A program made the position numbers and the translations under genes. The notes beneath the pieces are model-generated. The model saw only the letters and a program-made list of their open reading frames with translations. It made no database searches and had not been told where the DNA came from. From assembly GCF_019351405.1 (NCBI RefSeq), contig NZ_JAHWZX010000004.1, forward strand, positions 186,001 to 250,000: a stretch of DNA of 64,000 nucleotides. Reading direction: 5' to 3'. Below are positions 8,201 through 17,668 of this stretch, one piece after another; the first letter of the stretch is position 1, and each line of letters begins with the position of its first letter. The DNA is from Stakelama flava (GTDB taxonomy: Bacteria > Pseudomonadota > Alphaproteobacteria > Sphingomonadales > Sphingomonadaceae).

Positions 8201-8946
8201 GCCGCGACCCAACATGCACGAAGCTGTGTCGGCGCAACGCCGAAGCGGCGCGAAAATGCGCGCGTGAAGCTGGCGTTATTCAGATAGCCGCAGCGATAGC
8301 CGACGGAAGAAACGGGAAGGTCGGTCGCGAGCAGCATTGCCTTTGCGCCCGTCAGCCGCTTTTCGGCGATCGCATCGGCGACCGTGCAGTTGAACAGCAT
8401 GCGAAACCCCCTGGTCAGCTTGCTGCGATTGATGCCGCACGCGCGCGAAATACCGTTCAGCGTCAGTTTTTCGTGCCAGTTTTGATCGATCATCCGGCGC
8501 GCTTCCAATATTCTTCGCGTGTCGAGTTCGGACAGACCAGCGCCGGGTTCGACAGGTACCAGCGTGCCTGCCTGAAATTCCGCGAACACGGCGGAAAGCA
8601 GTTCGATCGATTTGGCGAGCTGCAGCGTGTCGCGCCATGCGCCGGGAAGGTCGCATTGGCATATTTCAACCACCAGCTTGCGGATTGCGACGCTCATGTG
8701 CCAGATGCCGGGGGTGCTGGACAGCGAACCGAAAATACGTCGACAGGCGGCAGCGGTGACAACGAACACCAGATCCCCCTGATCTGCGCTCAATCTGCCT
8801 GACGGGTCAAAATGCACCGTGCCTCCTGTGCAGCGTGCATCGAAACCCAGTATGACGGGTTCTTCCGGCCAATCCTCGAACGATACTGATCCACGGCCGA
8901 TAAAGGCCAGCATTTCGGGGGAAACGACGAGTTTGCGTTTTTTCAT
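8197..8946 (-). CDS. AraC-family transcriptional regulator
   Basis: The 249-residue protein ends in two helix-turn-helix motifs of AraC type at about 150-245 (ISRACGINRSKLTRGFRML and SSVGYRCGYLNNASFTRAFSRR). The N-terminal 130 residues resemble no AraC sensor domain I recognise with certainty. The gene lies 55 nt after the MFS gene and overlaps the GntR gene by 4 nt, so both regulators are likely co-transcribed with the pathway genes. An AGAGAG stretch precedes the ATG at 8946. Confidence 0.88.
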   Translation of the reverse strand: MKKRKLVVSPEMLAFIGRGSVSFEDWPEEPVILGFDARCTGGTVHFDPSGRLSADQGDLVFVVTAAACRRIFGSLSSTPGIWHMSVAIRKLVVEICQCDLPGAWRDTLQLAKSIELLSAVFAEFQAGTLVPVEPGAGLSELDTRRILEARRMIDQNWHEKLTLNGISRACGINRSKLTRGFRMLFNCTVADAIAEKRLTGAKAMLLATDLPVSSVGYRCGYLNNASFTRAFSRRFGVAPTQLRACWVAA

Positions 8947-9001
8947 GACTCTCTCCGGTGCGAAGAGGACTACAGCTTTATGATAGGTGTCACAATAGCT
9001 A

Positions 9002-10348
9002 TCAGATAGGCGCTTCGGTGGCCGATAAGGGTGCGTGGCGCATCGAGCGCCAGAAAGCGAAGGCGGAAACGATGCTGACGACAGTGCCGGTCAGCGCGAG
9101 TGCCTTGGCCAGTTGCGCCTCGCCGCCCATCATGTCGCTGATCGCCGCGACCAACGTCGGCGCAACCCCGAATCCGATCAGCCCTGCAACGGCAATGAAG
9201 GCGCCGATCGACAAGCCGCGAAGCTCGTTGGGAAGAAGCACCGTAAGCGCTGCCGAGGTGATCAGGCCGGTAATCGTGCCGCATAGCACCAGCAGTCCAA
9301 GCGCAAGCGCGAACATCGGAACGCCGGGCGCGATGGGAAACAGGGCCGCGGGAATGCCGATCACCGCCGCCACTGTTGCGCCGATCAGGATACCGCCCCG
9401 TCTGCCGCTTTTCTGTCCGAAATCGGCGGCTATCCCGCCGAGGATCGATCCCATGAGACCGGTGAGGAACATCAGCGCGCCCATCCATCCGGCGAACGCA
9501 TCGGGCGTCAGGCCATAGGTGCGCGAAAGAACCGGCGCGGCCCAGATGCCGGCGGCGGCATCGGCCATCACAACGCTGACCTGACCGACGAACAACGGTC
9601 CCAGGAAGCGGCGGCGCGCCCATAATTCATTGGCAACCACGCGGATCGGTGCGTGAACATTCGACACATTTTCATGGCGCTGGGGTTCGCGCAGGAAAAG
9701 CAATGGAAGCATCCCAATCGCAGCCAGAATCGCCAGCGATAAATGAACGTCGCGCCAGTTGCTGCCCAGCCATCGGGGCAGCGCACCGGTGGCGAACAGG
9801 CCGAAAAGCCATCCGGCGAGCGCGAACGCCGCAGCGGTGCCGAGCATCTTGCCCAGCGTCACGATCAGCATCGTACGGCCGCGCCGTTCCGCCGTGCAGA
9901 CATCAGCACCGATCGAAAGCGCGGCGGTTAGCGCGCCGGTGGTGCCGATGCCGGTCAGCATACGTGCAGTGAACAGCATCGCCGTTCCCTGCGCGAATGC
10001 CGTCAGCAGCGTTCCAGCTACCCAGAGAAGCGCGAGCAGGAACAGCAGCCTGACCCGATTGAACCGGTCCACCATCAGGCCGATCGGAATCGAGAAGATC
10101 GCGAGCGGCAGCGCGGCACCGACGCCCTGAATCAGGCTCAGCGCATAATCGCTGAGGCCCAGTTCGACCTTGGCGCTTTCCTGAACGGTGCTGAACGATC
10201 CCATCATCGTGAACCCAACCATCATCGCGAAGGCGAGGATAAGCAGCGGCCATAGCGAACGGACGAAACCAGTGCGTTCAGGGGGAAACGGCTCGGTCGC
10301 GGTGTTCGGCGGAAATGCGCTCCCCCGACCATCCAGGTGCGGGGTCAT
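9002..10348 (-). CDS. major facilitator superfamily transporter
   Basis: The 448-residue protein has about 12 hydrophobic segments and the MFS loop signature GLMVDRFNRVRLL between helices 2 and 3, so it is an inner-membrane secondary carrier. The second half begins after the cytoplasmic loop near residue 200. The ATG at 10348 overlaps the stop of the FAD-dehydrogenase gene (ATGA), which fixes the start and indicates translational coupling. Given its neighbours, it probably imports a hydroxyacid or related carboxylate; the substrate cannot be read from sequence. Confidence 0.88.
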   Translation of the reverse strand: MTPHLDGRGSAFPPNTATEPFPPERTGFVRSLWPLLILAFAMMVGFTMMGSFSTVQESAKVELGLSDYALSLIQGVGAALPLAIFSIPIGLMVDRFNRVRLLFLLALLWVAGTLLTAFAQGTAMLFTARMLTGIGTTGALTAALSIGADVCTAERRGRTMLIVTLGKMLGTAAAFALAGWLFGLFATGALPRWLGSNWRDVHLSLAILAAIGMLPLLFLREPQRHENVSNVHAPIRVVANELWARRRFLGPLFVGQVSVVMADAAAGIWAAPVLSRTYGLTPDAFAGWMGALMFLTGLMGSILGGIAADFGQKSGRRGGILIGATVAAVIGIPAALFPIAPGVPMFALALGLLVLCGTITGLITSAALTVLLPNELRGLSIGAFIAVAGLIGFGVAPTLVAAISDMMGGEAQLAKALALTGTVVSIVSAFAFWRSMRHAPLSATEAPI

Positions 10349-11760
10349 TGCATATCCAGCGCGAAAATTTTTCCGGGATTCATGATGTTCTGCGGATCGA
10401 GCGCTCGTTTGAGCAGGCGCATGACATCCACCGCTTCGCCCAGTTCCGCGATCAGCGCATCCTGTTTTCCCAGTCCGATACCGTGCTCGCCGGTGCAGGT
10501 CCCCTCCATCGCCAATGCGCGAGCGACGAGGCGCTCGTTGATCGCCTTCACCTCGGCCATTTCTTCCGGTGCGTTTGGATCGATTGAGAATACAACATGG
10601 AAATTGCCGTCGCCGACATGGCCCAGGATCGTTGCGGGAATGCTGCTCTTTTCGAGATCGGCCTTGGTTTGCACAAGGCATTCGGGAAGCCGGCTGATCG
10701 GCACGCATACATCGGTGGCCCAGCCGACCGCGCCGGGCCGGACATTGACCGCCGCATAATAGGCCTCATGCCGGGCGCGCCACAGCTTTGCGCGCTCTTC
10801 GGGCAGATTGGACCATTGAAAATCGCCTCCGCCATTCGCGTTCGACAGGTCGCGTACGATTTCAACCTGTTCGGCAACGCCGCCGGGTGAGCCATGAAAT
10901 TCGAAGAAGAGCGTGGTGACTTCGGGATAGTCGAGTTTTGACCAGGCGTTCACCGCCGCCATCTGCCGATCGTCCAGAATTTCGACCCGGGCAAGGGGGA
11001 TGCCGCATTGTATCGACTGCACCACGGTGTCCACCGCACCCTGCAAGGTTTCGAACCCGCATACAGCAGCGGAGATGGTCTCCGGGATCGGGTGGAGCCG
11101 AAGTGTCACCTCGGTAATGATGCCAAGCGTTCCCTCCGACCCGACGAACAGCCGGGTGAGGTCATAGCCTGCCGCTGATTTGCGGGCGCGGCGGGCAGTG
11201 GTGATGGCCTTGCCATCCGCCGTGACGATGGTGAGCGCCAGTACCGCTTCGCGCATGGTGCCATATCGGACCGCGTTGGTGCCGCTGGCCCGGGTCGATG
11301 CCATCCCGCCGATCGTGGCGTTCGCGCCGGGATCGATCGGAAAGAAAAGGCCGGTGTCGCGCAGATATTCGTTAAGCTGTTCCCGCCGCACCCCGGCCTG
11401 AACGGTGCAGTCGAAATCGTCCGCATTGACGGCAAGAATCGCATCCATTTGCGACAAATCTACGCTGACGCCACCCTGGACGGGCAGGGCGTTGCCCTCT
11501 ATCGAGGTTCCCGCGCCAAACGCGACGACAGGCACGCCTTGCGCAGCGCACATCTTGACCAGATCGGCGACATCGCCGGTCGATCGTGCGAAAAGCACTG
11601 CGTCGGGTAGCGCGTCGGCAAAATACGCCTCGCTGGTACCATGTTGTTGCCGGATGGCATCGCCGGTGTTCAGCGCATCGTCGCCAAAACGTTCGCGCAA
11701 CCGGTCGATAAAGGCGGGAGAAGCGGTCACGCTGTTGCGGTGCCCTGACGTGTCGGTCAT
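10345..11760 (-). CDS. FAD-linked D-2-hydroxyacid (D-lactate-type) dehydrogenase
   Basis: The 471-residue protein has the p-cresol methylhydroxylase-type FAD fold. The FAD-binding part spans about 55-230 (VVAFGAGTSIEGNALP and GYDLTRLFVGSEGTLGIITE), followed by the FAD-oxidase C-terminal domain with HVGDGNFH and EHGIGLGK. This pattern is characteristic of cytochrome-type D-lactate dehydrogenase and GlcD. The enzyme oxidises a D-2-hydroxyacid to a 2-oxoacid and passes electrons to a quinone or cytochrome. The exact acid is unknown. The gene starts 3 nt after the TonB receptor gene and overlaps the MFS gene. Confidence 0.85.
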   Translation of the reverse strand: MTDTSGHRNSVTASPAFIDRLRERFGDDALNTGDAIRQQHGTSEAYFADALPDAVLFARSTGDVADLVKMCAAQGVPVVAFGAGTSIEGNALPVQGGVSVDLSQMDAILAVNADDFDCTVQAGVRREQLNEYLRDTGLFFPIDPGANATIGGMASTRASGTNAVRYGTMREAVLALTIVTADGKAITTARRARKSAAGYDLTRLFVGSEGTLGIITEVTLRLHPIPETISAAVCGFETLQGAVDTVVQSIQCGIPLARVEILDDRQMAAVNAWSKLDYPEVTTLFFEFHGSPGGVAEQVEIVRDLSNANGGGDFQWSNLPEERAKLWRARHEAYYAAVNVRPGAVGWATDVCVPISRLPECLVQTKADLEKSSIPATILGHVGDGNFHVVFSIDPNAPEEMAEVKAINERLVARALAMEGTCTGEHGIGLGKQDALIAELGEAVDVMRLLKRALDPQNIMNPGKIFALDMQ

Positions 11761-11763
11761 CGA

Positions 11764-13890
11764 TCAGAACCGGACGGTGCCGCGCAGCCCGACGCGGCGG
11801 CGATTGCCCTGCAACGCCAGGTTGTTGACGATCGCGTCGGGCACGCCTGCGCGACCGAGAAGCGACGCGTCGAGATAGGATTCCATATATTTCTCATCAA
11901 ACAGGTTGGTCGCGAAAACGGCGATATCGAAATGTTTCGTCCGATATGAGAGCGAGGCGTTCACCAGCCGATAGGCTTCGAGAACGGGGACGGAACTTGC
12001 ATCGAGCGAGCTGCCCGTACGTTCCCCCTTCGCTACGACATTGGCGTCGAATACCAGCGACTGGTCGTTGTCGATCGGCTGTTTATAGGTCGTGCCCAGC
12101 GTGTAGGTTAAATCGGGCACGAAGACGATGTGATCGCCAGGATAGGCATAGCCCGTCGTCTGCTGAAATTCGCTGGCGTCGGTGACCCGGGCATGAAGCA
12201 GCGTCGCGTTGCCGTAGAGACGCCATTGCGGGGTGACGGCGAAGTTGAGTTCGCCTTCCAGCCCATAGCTTTCGGCATCCCCGGCGTTGAGGTTGACCGC
12301 TACGAAGCCTGTGCCCGATGTGCTGGGCGCAAGCGCATTCGGGCCGATGAAATCCTTATAGTCGTTATAGAATATCGCGATGCTGGCCTGCAGCCGATTG
12401 TCGAGCGCAGTGGCCTTCGTGCCGATCTCATACGTCCAGACGCTGTCGCCCTTGTAGATAAGGTTGGGGGCGTCGGGTTCGTTCTGGCCGCCGCCTCGTG
12501 TCCCACGCGCGACGGATGCATAGGTCATGATGTCCGGTGTCCAGTGCTGGGTGATGGTAAGCCGCGGTTGCACCTCGTCCGCCTTATAGGTGGCAAGGTC
12601 GGTCGTGGTTTGCGCGTCGAGCTTCTGATGGTCCCAGCGCAGGCCCAGCGAGATGTCGAGCGTGCCGAGCGAGAGGAATGCGGTGCCGAACAGCGCATAG
12701 GTCTTGTTCGTGGTATGTCCGACCGAAGGCACGGTCAGGTTCAGCGGAACCAGCGTCTGTTCGGTGCGCTGATCGTTCGTCGAATAGTTATAATATGCGC
12801 CGATCAGCGTCGAAAAAGCATCGTTCCATTGCGTATCGAAACGCAATTCGCCGGTGCGGGTTTTGATGTGGCGTTGATTGACGTTGCGAAGAAAATCGAT
12901 CGCGCTGAAATCGCCGTCGCCATGGGAATCGGCATCGCTTTGATTGTACGCGCCGATCGCCGTAATCTTGGTCTTCAGAGCGTCGACATCGAATTCGCCT
13001 TTGATATTCGCGGCATAATAATCGATCGTTATCAGACTGAGGCTGTTGGTTTGCCCGTCTAGGCTGTAATCGCGCGGTCCGTCCGATACGAAATAGGGCG
13101 TCGCGCCGCCGAAAACGCGGTCATAGCTGCCGTTAACGGTGATGGTTGCCGCAGAGGACGGCGTGAACAGCAGCGTGGCGCGGGCGCTTTTGGTTTCCAG
13201 CGGGTTCTGATCGCCGTTCGCCAGGACATTGTACTGGAATCCGTCCTGCGTGTGATAGGCGCCGCCGATGCGAAAGGCGAGCTTGTCGCGGACGATCGGG
13301 CCGGTGATGTTGGCGGAAACCGATGCATAATTGTCGCCGGACGCCATGGCTCCGTCGATCTGTGCCTTCCAGTCGTTTCCCGGCTTCTTCGTGATGACGT
13401 TGATCGCGCCGCCCAGGGTGTTGTTGCCGAACAATGTCCCCTGCGGTCCGCGCAGCACCTCTACGCGTTCGACATCGACCAGCGGCGAGTTGAGATAGGT
13501 CGTGTTCGGTTGATAGATGCCGTCGATAAAAATGCCGACACCCGGCTGAACCGTGTCGATCAGCGTCGTCCCGATGCCCCGAATCGAAACGAAGGCGCGG
13601 CCGGCGCTGTCCGAATTGACGTTCAACCCCGGAGTGAACGCCTGAACATCCTTGACGGTGGTTAGTTGCTGATCCTTGATCATGTCGCCGGAAACGGCGG
13701 TCACGGAAATCGGAACATCCTGCAGCGACTCTTCGCGCTGACGCGCGGTTACGACGATGTCCTTCGTTTCCGCCTGAGGCACCTGGGTTGCCGGGGTAGG
13801 TGCGGATTTCGTCTCCTGCCGGGCATAGGCCGATGCCGGGATAAGCGTGATGGCCGTGCAGCCGCATGCAAGCAGAGTCTTAAAGCCCAT
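11764..13890 (-). CDS. TonB-dependent outer-membrane receptor
   Basis: The 708-residue protein has a signal peptide cleaved near AYA-R (residue 23), a TonB-box-like DIVVTA (44-49), a plug domain (about 52-165) and a 22-strand barrel ending in the terminal Phe of RGTVRF. The EESLQDVPISVTAV plug opening is typical of the large receptor set of sphingomonads. In this context it is likely to take up an organic substrate rather than a siderophore; I see no Fur box before it. The start is set by the signal peptide. The 202 nt upstream hold the SDR-side hairpin and no other gene. Confidence 0.92.
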   Translation of the reverse strand: MGFKTLLACGCTAITLIPASAYARQETKSAPTPATQVPQAETKDIVVTARQREESLQDVPISVTAVSGDMIKDQQLTTVKDVQAFTPGLNVNSDSAGRAFVSIRGIGTTLIDTVQPGVGIFIDGIYQPNTTYLNSPLVDVERVEVLRGPQGTLFGNNTLGGAINVITKKPGNDWKAQIDGAMASGDNYASVSANITGPIVRDKLAFRIGGAYHTQDGFQYNVLANGDQNPLETKSARATLLFTPSSAATITVNGSYDRVFGGATPYFVSDGPRDYSLDGQTNSLSLITIDYYAANIKGEFDVDALKTKITAIGAYNQSDADSHGDGDFSAIDFLRNVNQRHIKTRTGELRFDTQWNDAFSTLIGAYYNYSTNDQRTEQTLVPLNLTVPSVGHTTNKTYALFGTAFLSLGTLDISLGLRWDHQKLDAQTTTDLATYKADEVQPRLTITQHWTPDIMTYASVARGTRGGGQNEPDAPNLIYKGDSVWTYEIGTKATALDNRLQASIAIFYNDYKDFIGPNALAPSTSGTGFVAVNLNAGDAESYGLEGELNFAVTPQWRLYGNATLLHARVTDASEFQQTTGYAYPGDHIVFVPDLTYTLGTTYKQPIDNDQSLVFDANVVAKGERTGSSLDASSVPVLEAYRLVNASLSYRTKHFDIAVFATNLFDEKYMESYLDASLLGRAGVPDAIVNNLALQGNRRRVGLRGTVRF

Positions 13891-14070
13891 AATCCAGTTC
13901 CCCTCGAATTCGGTGTCTCGTGGCACCTTTGTCCGGGGACCTATCTGACAGCGCACCTGTATGAAAGCTCCGCCGCTTTGCAGATCGGGGCAATGGCTTG
14001 TCCGATCCGCCGACGGTGTGCGCTTTGATCCAATGCTCGGAATTCGGCCGGACGATGGGAAGGGCGGGGC

Positions 14071-14094
14071 GATTGCCCGGACGGCCGGGCGATC
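14071..14094 (-). repeat. intercistronic hairpin at the SDR stop codon
   Basis: Arms at 14071-14080 and 14085-14094 pair over ten positions (one G-T wobble) around a 4-nt loop. The hairpin covers the SDR stop codon and has no T tract downstream on the transcribed strand, so it is not a standard terminator. It could adjust the ratio of SDR/esterase to receptor mRNA. Confidence 0.6.
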
Positions 14095-14866
14095 ACCAGC
14101 AGCTATAGCCGCCATCGGCCAGCACGATGCTGCCCGTCATCAGGCTGGCGGCGTCGGAGGACAGAAACAGCACAACCGATGCCACTTCATCGGGATCACC
14201 CAGACGGCCCTGTGGCGTGCCGTCGATCCAGCGCCGGTACATTTCGGATTGCTTGTCGGCGAAGGCGTTGAGCGGGGTGGCGATATAGGTTGGCGCGACC
14301 GCGTTTACGCGAACGCCGCGCGGCGCCCATTCGGCCGCCAGGCTTTTGGTAAGCTGGTGCACTGCGGCCTTCGACGCATTGTAATAGCTTTGCGGCTGCG
14401 GACGATTGACGATGAACCCCGACATCGATCCGATATTGACGATCGCGCCCGATTCCTGCCGCAGCATGTGCCGGCCAAAGGCGCGCGCGCACCAGAAGGT
14501 GCCGTTCAGATTGACGTCCAGGACGTTCAGCCAATGTTCGTCGCACACATCCTCCGCGCTGGTTTCGCTACGCGCGATCCCTGCGTTGTTGATGAGGATG
14601 TCGATCCGTCCCTCTATCGACCACATGCGATCCGCGGCGCGGGTGACCGCATCGGAATCGGTCACGTCGAGCACCACCCCGGCAGCATCGTAATTTTTCG
14701 CCTTCAACGACGTGATGGTGCTTTCCAGAAGTGCTTCGTCACGGTCGGCGATCGTTACCTTGGCACCGGCTTCCGCCAGCGCTTGCGCACAGCTTAATCC
14801 GATGCCTTGCCCCCCGCCGGTAACGAAAGCGGTTCGGCCGTCAAGGCGGAAGCGTTCCAGAAACAT
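14093..14866 (-). CDS. short-chain dehydrogenase/reductase
   Basis: The 257-residue protein is a classical SDR. It has the cofactor motif TGGGQGIG at 16-23, NNAG at 93-96, catalytic Ser147 and Tyr162/Lys166 in YNASK, and the C-terminal LADGGYSCW. Asp41 after the second strand (IADRD) indicates NAD(H) preference. It lies 13 nt downstream of the esterase gene on the same strand. A role oxidising the alcohol released by the esterase is an inference. The substrate is not identifiable from sequence. Confidence 0.85.
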   Translation of the reverse strand: MFLERFRLDGRTAFVTGGGQGIGLSCAQALAEAGAKVTIADRDEALLESTITSLKAKNYDAAGVVLDVTDSDAVTRAADRMWSIEGRIDILINNAGIARSETSAEDVCDEHWLNVLDVNLNGTFWCARAFGRHMLRQESGAIVNIGSMSGFIVNRPQPQSYYNASKAAVHQLTKSLAAEWAPRGVRVNAVAPTYIATPLNAFADKQSEMYRRWIDGTPQGRLGDPDEVASVVLFLSSDAASLMTGSIVLADGGYSCW

Positions 14867-14879
14867 GCACGAGCCTCCG

Positions 14880-16385
14880 TCAGTGGGGAAGGAAATCCGC
14901 GGCGGGCATCACCGGCTCATGCACCGTCTTGCCGCTGCTGATCTGATACACCTGCCGCGTCGCGGCGTCGAACTGCTGCCAGGGAAGCGAGCTGTCGGTG
15001 GCGAAATTGACCCAGATGCGATGCATGCGGTCGGCAAGCGCCTGTGGCGGATCTTCTCCCACCAACCCCTGCTTACCGGTCGCGGTGGCGAGTGTGTCAA
15101 AGACAAACGGCAGTTCCATCGCGTGCGCGGCGCCGAGTTCGCCGTCAAACGCCGGTGAGCGCCAGTCGAATTCGTACATCCACGTCCGTCCTTCATGCGC
15201 TGCCGCATATTGGCGCGCGGGCCAGCGAAAGACGAGATCGCTCATCGCCGCGGTCATCGCTTCGCCCGGACGTGTGCCGCGCCGGCCCATGCCATAGGCC
15301 TTCAGCACCTTGCCCGCGTGCGGATGCGATTTGCCGAGCGCGTAGCGGGCGAGCAGCCGACCGATCTTCCGTTTGACGCCGGTGGGTACGAAATAGAGGT
15401 TCATTTCCTCTGCATTCGTTCCAATCAGGATATCGATGTCGGAACCGGCCCCCCGCCGCAGCGCATCGAGCGGCTTTGACGGCAACACATCGTCGCCGAA
15501 TACCGGGACAAAGCGGCTGATGCCGAATACCGGTTCATGCCCCGCCGCATCGCGCAGGTCGATGTGGGCGGTGGGTTTGGAAACCCGTTCGGTCGCGTCG
15601 AGGCAGGCTTTGGTATCGGTCTGTTCGAACCCTGCGCGGTCGGGCGCTATTTTCAATATGCGGGCAAGTTTTTTCACCAGTCGCTCTGCAACAGGAATGT
15701 CGCGGACCATCGCGCCATGCCCGCTTTCAATGATCGCGCGGCGGAACAGCCCCTTGGCGAGTGGCGAGGTGACCAGATCGGCGATCGCCATGGCGCCCGC
15801 CGATTCCCCGAATATCGTGACATTGGACGGATCGCCGCCGAACGCCGCGATATTGTCGCGCACCCATGCGAGCGCGGCGATTATATCGCGCAGCCCCAGG
15901 TTCGTCGGGACGTCCGGTATCGGCAGAAAACCCTCCACCCCCAACCGATAGTTGATGGCGACACACACCACCCCGGACCGGGCGAAGCTGCTGCCGTCGC
16001 TCACCGCCGCATCCTTGCCGCCGAGTACGAAGCCGCCGCCATGGATGAAGACCATCACCGGCCGCCCCGCCGCATCGCCCGGCGTCCAGATATTGAGCGA
16101 CAGATAATCGCCATCCCGGGACTGCCCGTCGCCGATCAACGGGATGACGTCGAGTCCCGGAACCTTGCTTATCCGCTGCGGCGCGCACACGACATGATCG
16201 GTCGCATCCACAAACGTCGGTTCAGGAGGTTGCGGTAAAGCGAAACGGCGACTTCCGATAGGAGGCTGGGCATAGGGTATGCCGATAAAAGACCGGATCG
16301 CGCCCGAATCGAGGCCCCGCACCGTCCCGTCATCGCGCAGTGTAACGTCGCAAAGTGCCGGATCGGGCGGTGCACAGTCAGCCAT
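14880..16385 (-). CDS. type-B carboxylesterase
   Basis: The 501-residue protein is an alpha/beta-hydrolase of the carboxylesterase/lipase B family. It shows the oxyanion-hole motif HGGGF (115-119), the nucleophile elbow GESAGA with Ser195, and EDYLSLN-type DGDYLSLNIW near residue 95. The length is normal. No signal peptide is visible, so it probably acts in the cytoplasm on an imported ester. It is the first gene of the minus-strand run that includes SDR, TonB receptor, D-2-hydroxyacid dehydrogenase and MFS carrier. The 140 nt between its start and the tRNA gene show no other feature. Confidence 0.9.
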   Translation of the reverse strand: MADCAPPDPALCDVTLRDDGTVRGLDSGAIRSFIGIPYAQPPIGSRRFALPQPPEPTFVDATDHVVCAPQRISKVPGLDVIPLIGDGQSRDGDYLSLNIWTPGDAAGRPVMVFIHGGGFVLGGKDAAVSDGSSFARSGVVCVAINYRLGVEGFLPIPDVPTNLGLRDIIAALAWVRDNIAAFGGDPSNVTIFGESAGAMAIADLVTSPLAKGLFRRAIIESGHGAMVRDIPVAERLVKKLARILKIAPDRAGFEQTDTKACLDATERVSKPTAHIDLRDAAGHEPVFGISRFVPVFGDDVLPSKPLDALRRGAGSDIDILIGTNAEEMNLYFVPTGVKRKIGRLLARYALGKSHPHAGKVLKAYGMGRRGTRPGEAMTAAMSDLVFRWPARQYAAAHEGRTWMYEFDWRSPAFDGELGAAHAMELPFVFDTLATATGKQGLVGEDPPQALADRMHRIWVNFATDSSLPWQQFDAATRQVYQISSGKTVHEPVMPAADFLPH

Positions 16386-16525
16386 TGTCCAAGTGTAGCC
16401 TTATCGCTTGCCGCGCCAACGCCCAAAGCTGTGCAGAACCGCAAAAGCACCATGCCGAAACGCGCGGGGCGTATTTGAAACGCGCCGGGCATCGGCATCA
16501 TAATGGTAATGGACAAAAAAGGGAT

Positions 16526-16602
16526 TGGCGCGCCCGGCAGGGTTCGAACCTGCGACCCCAAGCTTAGAAGGCTCGTGCTCTATCCAGCTGAGCTACGGGC
16601 GC
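16526..16602 (-). tRNA. tRNA-Arg (TCT)
   Basis: The 77-nt gene folds as a cloverleaf. The acceptor GCGCCCG (16602-16596) pairs with CGGGCGC, the anticodon loop CTTCTAA gives anticodon TCT, and the T arm GCAGG-TTCGAAC-CCTGC is intact. Discriminator G and an encoded CCA (16528-16526) follow. It reads AGA codons, rare in this GC-rich genome. Confidence 0.95.
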
Positions 16603-16662
16603 GCGCGCAGGCTGCAATAACGACAATTGCGCGGTTGGAAAATGCCGATCATAATTCGGGCC

Positions 16663-17412
16663 ATGAAAACGGGGGATGGCGCACCGCCGCGCCGGGTTGA
16701 AGCCGGCGACATGGCCGGCGGACATTTTCGCTATTTCGATTTCCTGATGGCGGCATTCGTCACCATCCTGCTGCTGTCGAACGTGATCGGTGCGGGGAAG
16801 GTGGCGGTAATCGGCCTGCCGCTGATCGGCGACTGGCCGTTCGGGGCGGGTATCCTGTTCTTCCCTATCTCCTATGTCCTCGGCGATGTGCTGACCGAAA
16901 TATACGGCTATGCCCGCGCGCGCCGGGTGATCTGGGCCGGGTTCGGCGCGGTGGTGTTCATGGCCTTCATGGCGTGGGTCGTGGTTACGCTTCCGCCGGC
17001 GCCGGGCTGGGGCAATCAGGCAGCGTATGAAGCGGTATTCGGTCAGGTGCCCCGTATCGTTGGCGCGTCGATCTGCGCCTTCTGGGCTGGGGAATTCGTC
17101 AACAGCTTCGTAATGGCGAAGATGAAGGTTATGACCGGGGGCAGGCATCTTTGGACCCGGACGATCGGATCGACGATCTTTGGCGAAGGCGTCGACAGCC
17201 TGATCTTTTATCCGCTCGCTTTTTGGGGAGCTGAGGGCTGGAACCACGCGCTTGTCGTCACCGTGCTGCTTACGCAATGGGTTTTGAAGGTCGGCTGGGA
17301 GGTGCTCTTGACGCCGGTGACCTATCTGGTGGTCGGATGGCTGAAGCGGCGCGAAGGCGTGGATGTCTTTGACGAGCGAACCGACTTCACACCGTTTCGC
17401 ACTCGCATATAG
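16663..17412 (+). CDS. queuosine precursor transporter (YhhQ/QPTR family)
   Basis: The protein of about 249 residues has five to six membrane helices. It carries the family pattern LLLSNVIGAGKVA, then FFPISYVLGDVLTEIYGYARAR and the second-half GEGVDSLIFYPLAFWG. YhhQ-type proteins import 7-cyano- or 7-aminomethyl-7-deazaguanine for queuosine in tRNA. An ATG at 16642 would add seven residues; 16663 is chosen because neither start has a strong ribosome-binding site and membrane helix 1 begins soon after. The gene stands alone, divergent from tRNA-Arg. Confidence 0.85.
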   Translation: MKTGDGAPPRRVEAGDMAGGHFRYFDFLMAAFVTILLLSNVIGAGKVAVIGLPLIGDWPFGAGILFFPISYVLGDVLTEIYGYARARRVIWAGFGAVVFMAFMAWVVVTLPPAPGWGNQAAYEAVFGQVPRIVGASICAFWAGEFVNSFVMAKMKVMTGGRHLWTRTIGSTIFGEGVDSLIFYPLAFWGAEGWNHALVVTVLLTQWVLKVGWEVLLTPVTYLVVGWLKRREGVDVFDERTDFTPFRTRI

Positions 17413-17521
17413 TTTTTCGGCGCTTTTGACCGAACGCAAGGCGAAGCTGCGCGCGGCGGGGCATAGCGTTTTTGTCAACCCGCCAGACACGCAATGTCGG
17501 TATCCGGCCTTTGGCGTGATC

Positions 17522-17557
17522 GCACCAACCGGACACAGGGACAGGTCCGGTTGGTGC
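17522..17557. repeat. perfect 13-bp inverted repeat
   Basis: GCACCAACCGGAC (17522-17534) is exactly complementary to GTCCGGTTGGTGC (17545-17557) across a 10-nt loop. No T tract follows on either strand. It sits in the 256-nt convergent gap between the transporter gene and the Fnr-type gene; apart from it I see nothing in that gap. It may end or stabilise transcripts from both sides, or be a protein-binding site. Confidence 0.85.
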
Positions 17558-17668
17558 AGGTGACGGAGCGAAGTTATATGGGGCCGGATGCGTGGGGCGG
17601 TTCCAAACGCGTGGCGTCGTGTCCCAAGGGAGTCGCATGAGGGCGCTGCACGCTTCGTCTGGTGGGTG

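Noticed and set aside
16526..16602. tRNA-Arg as an integration site
   Set aside because: No integrase, direct repeat of the tRNA 3' end, or composition change is visible on either side.
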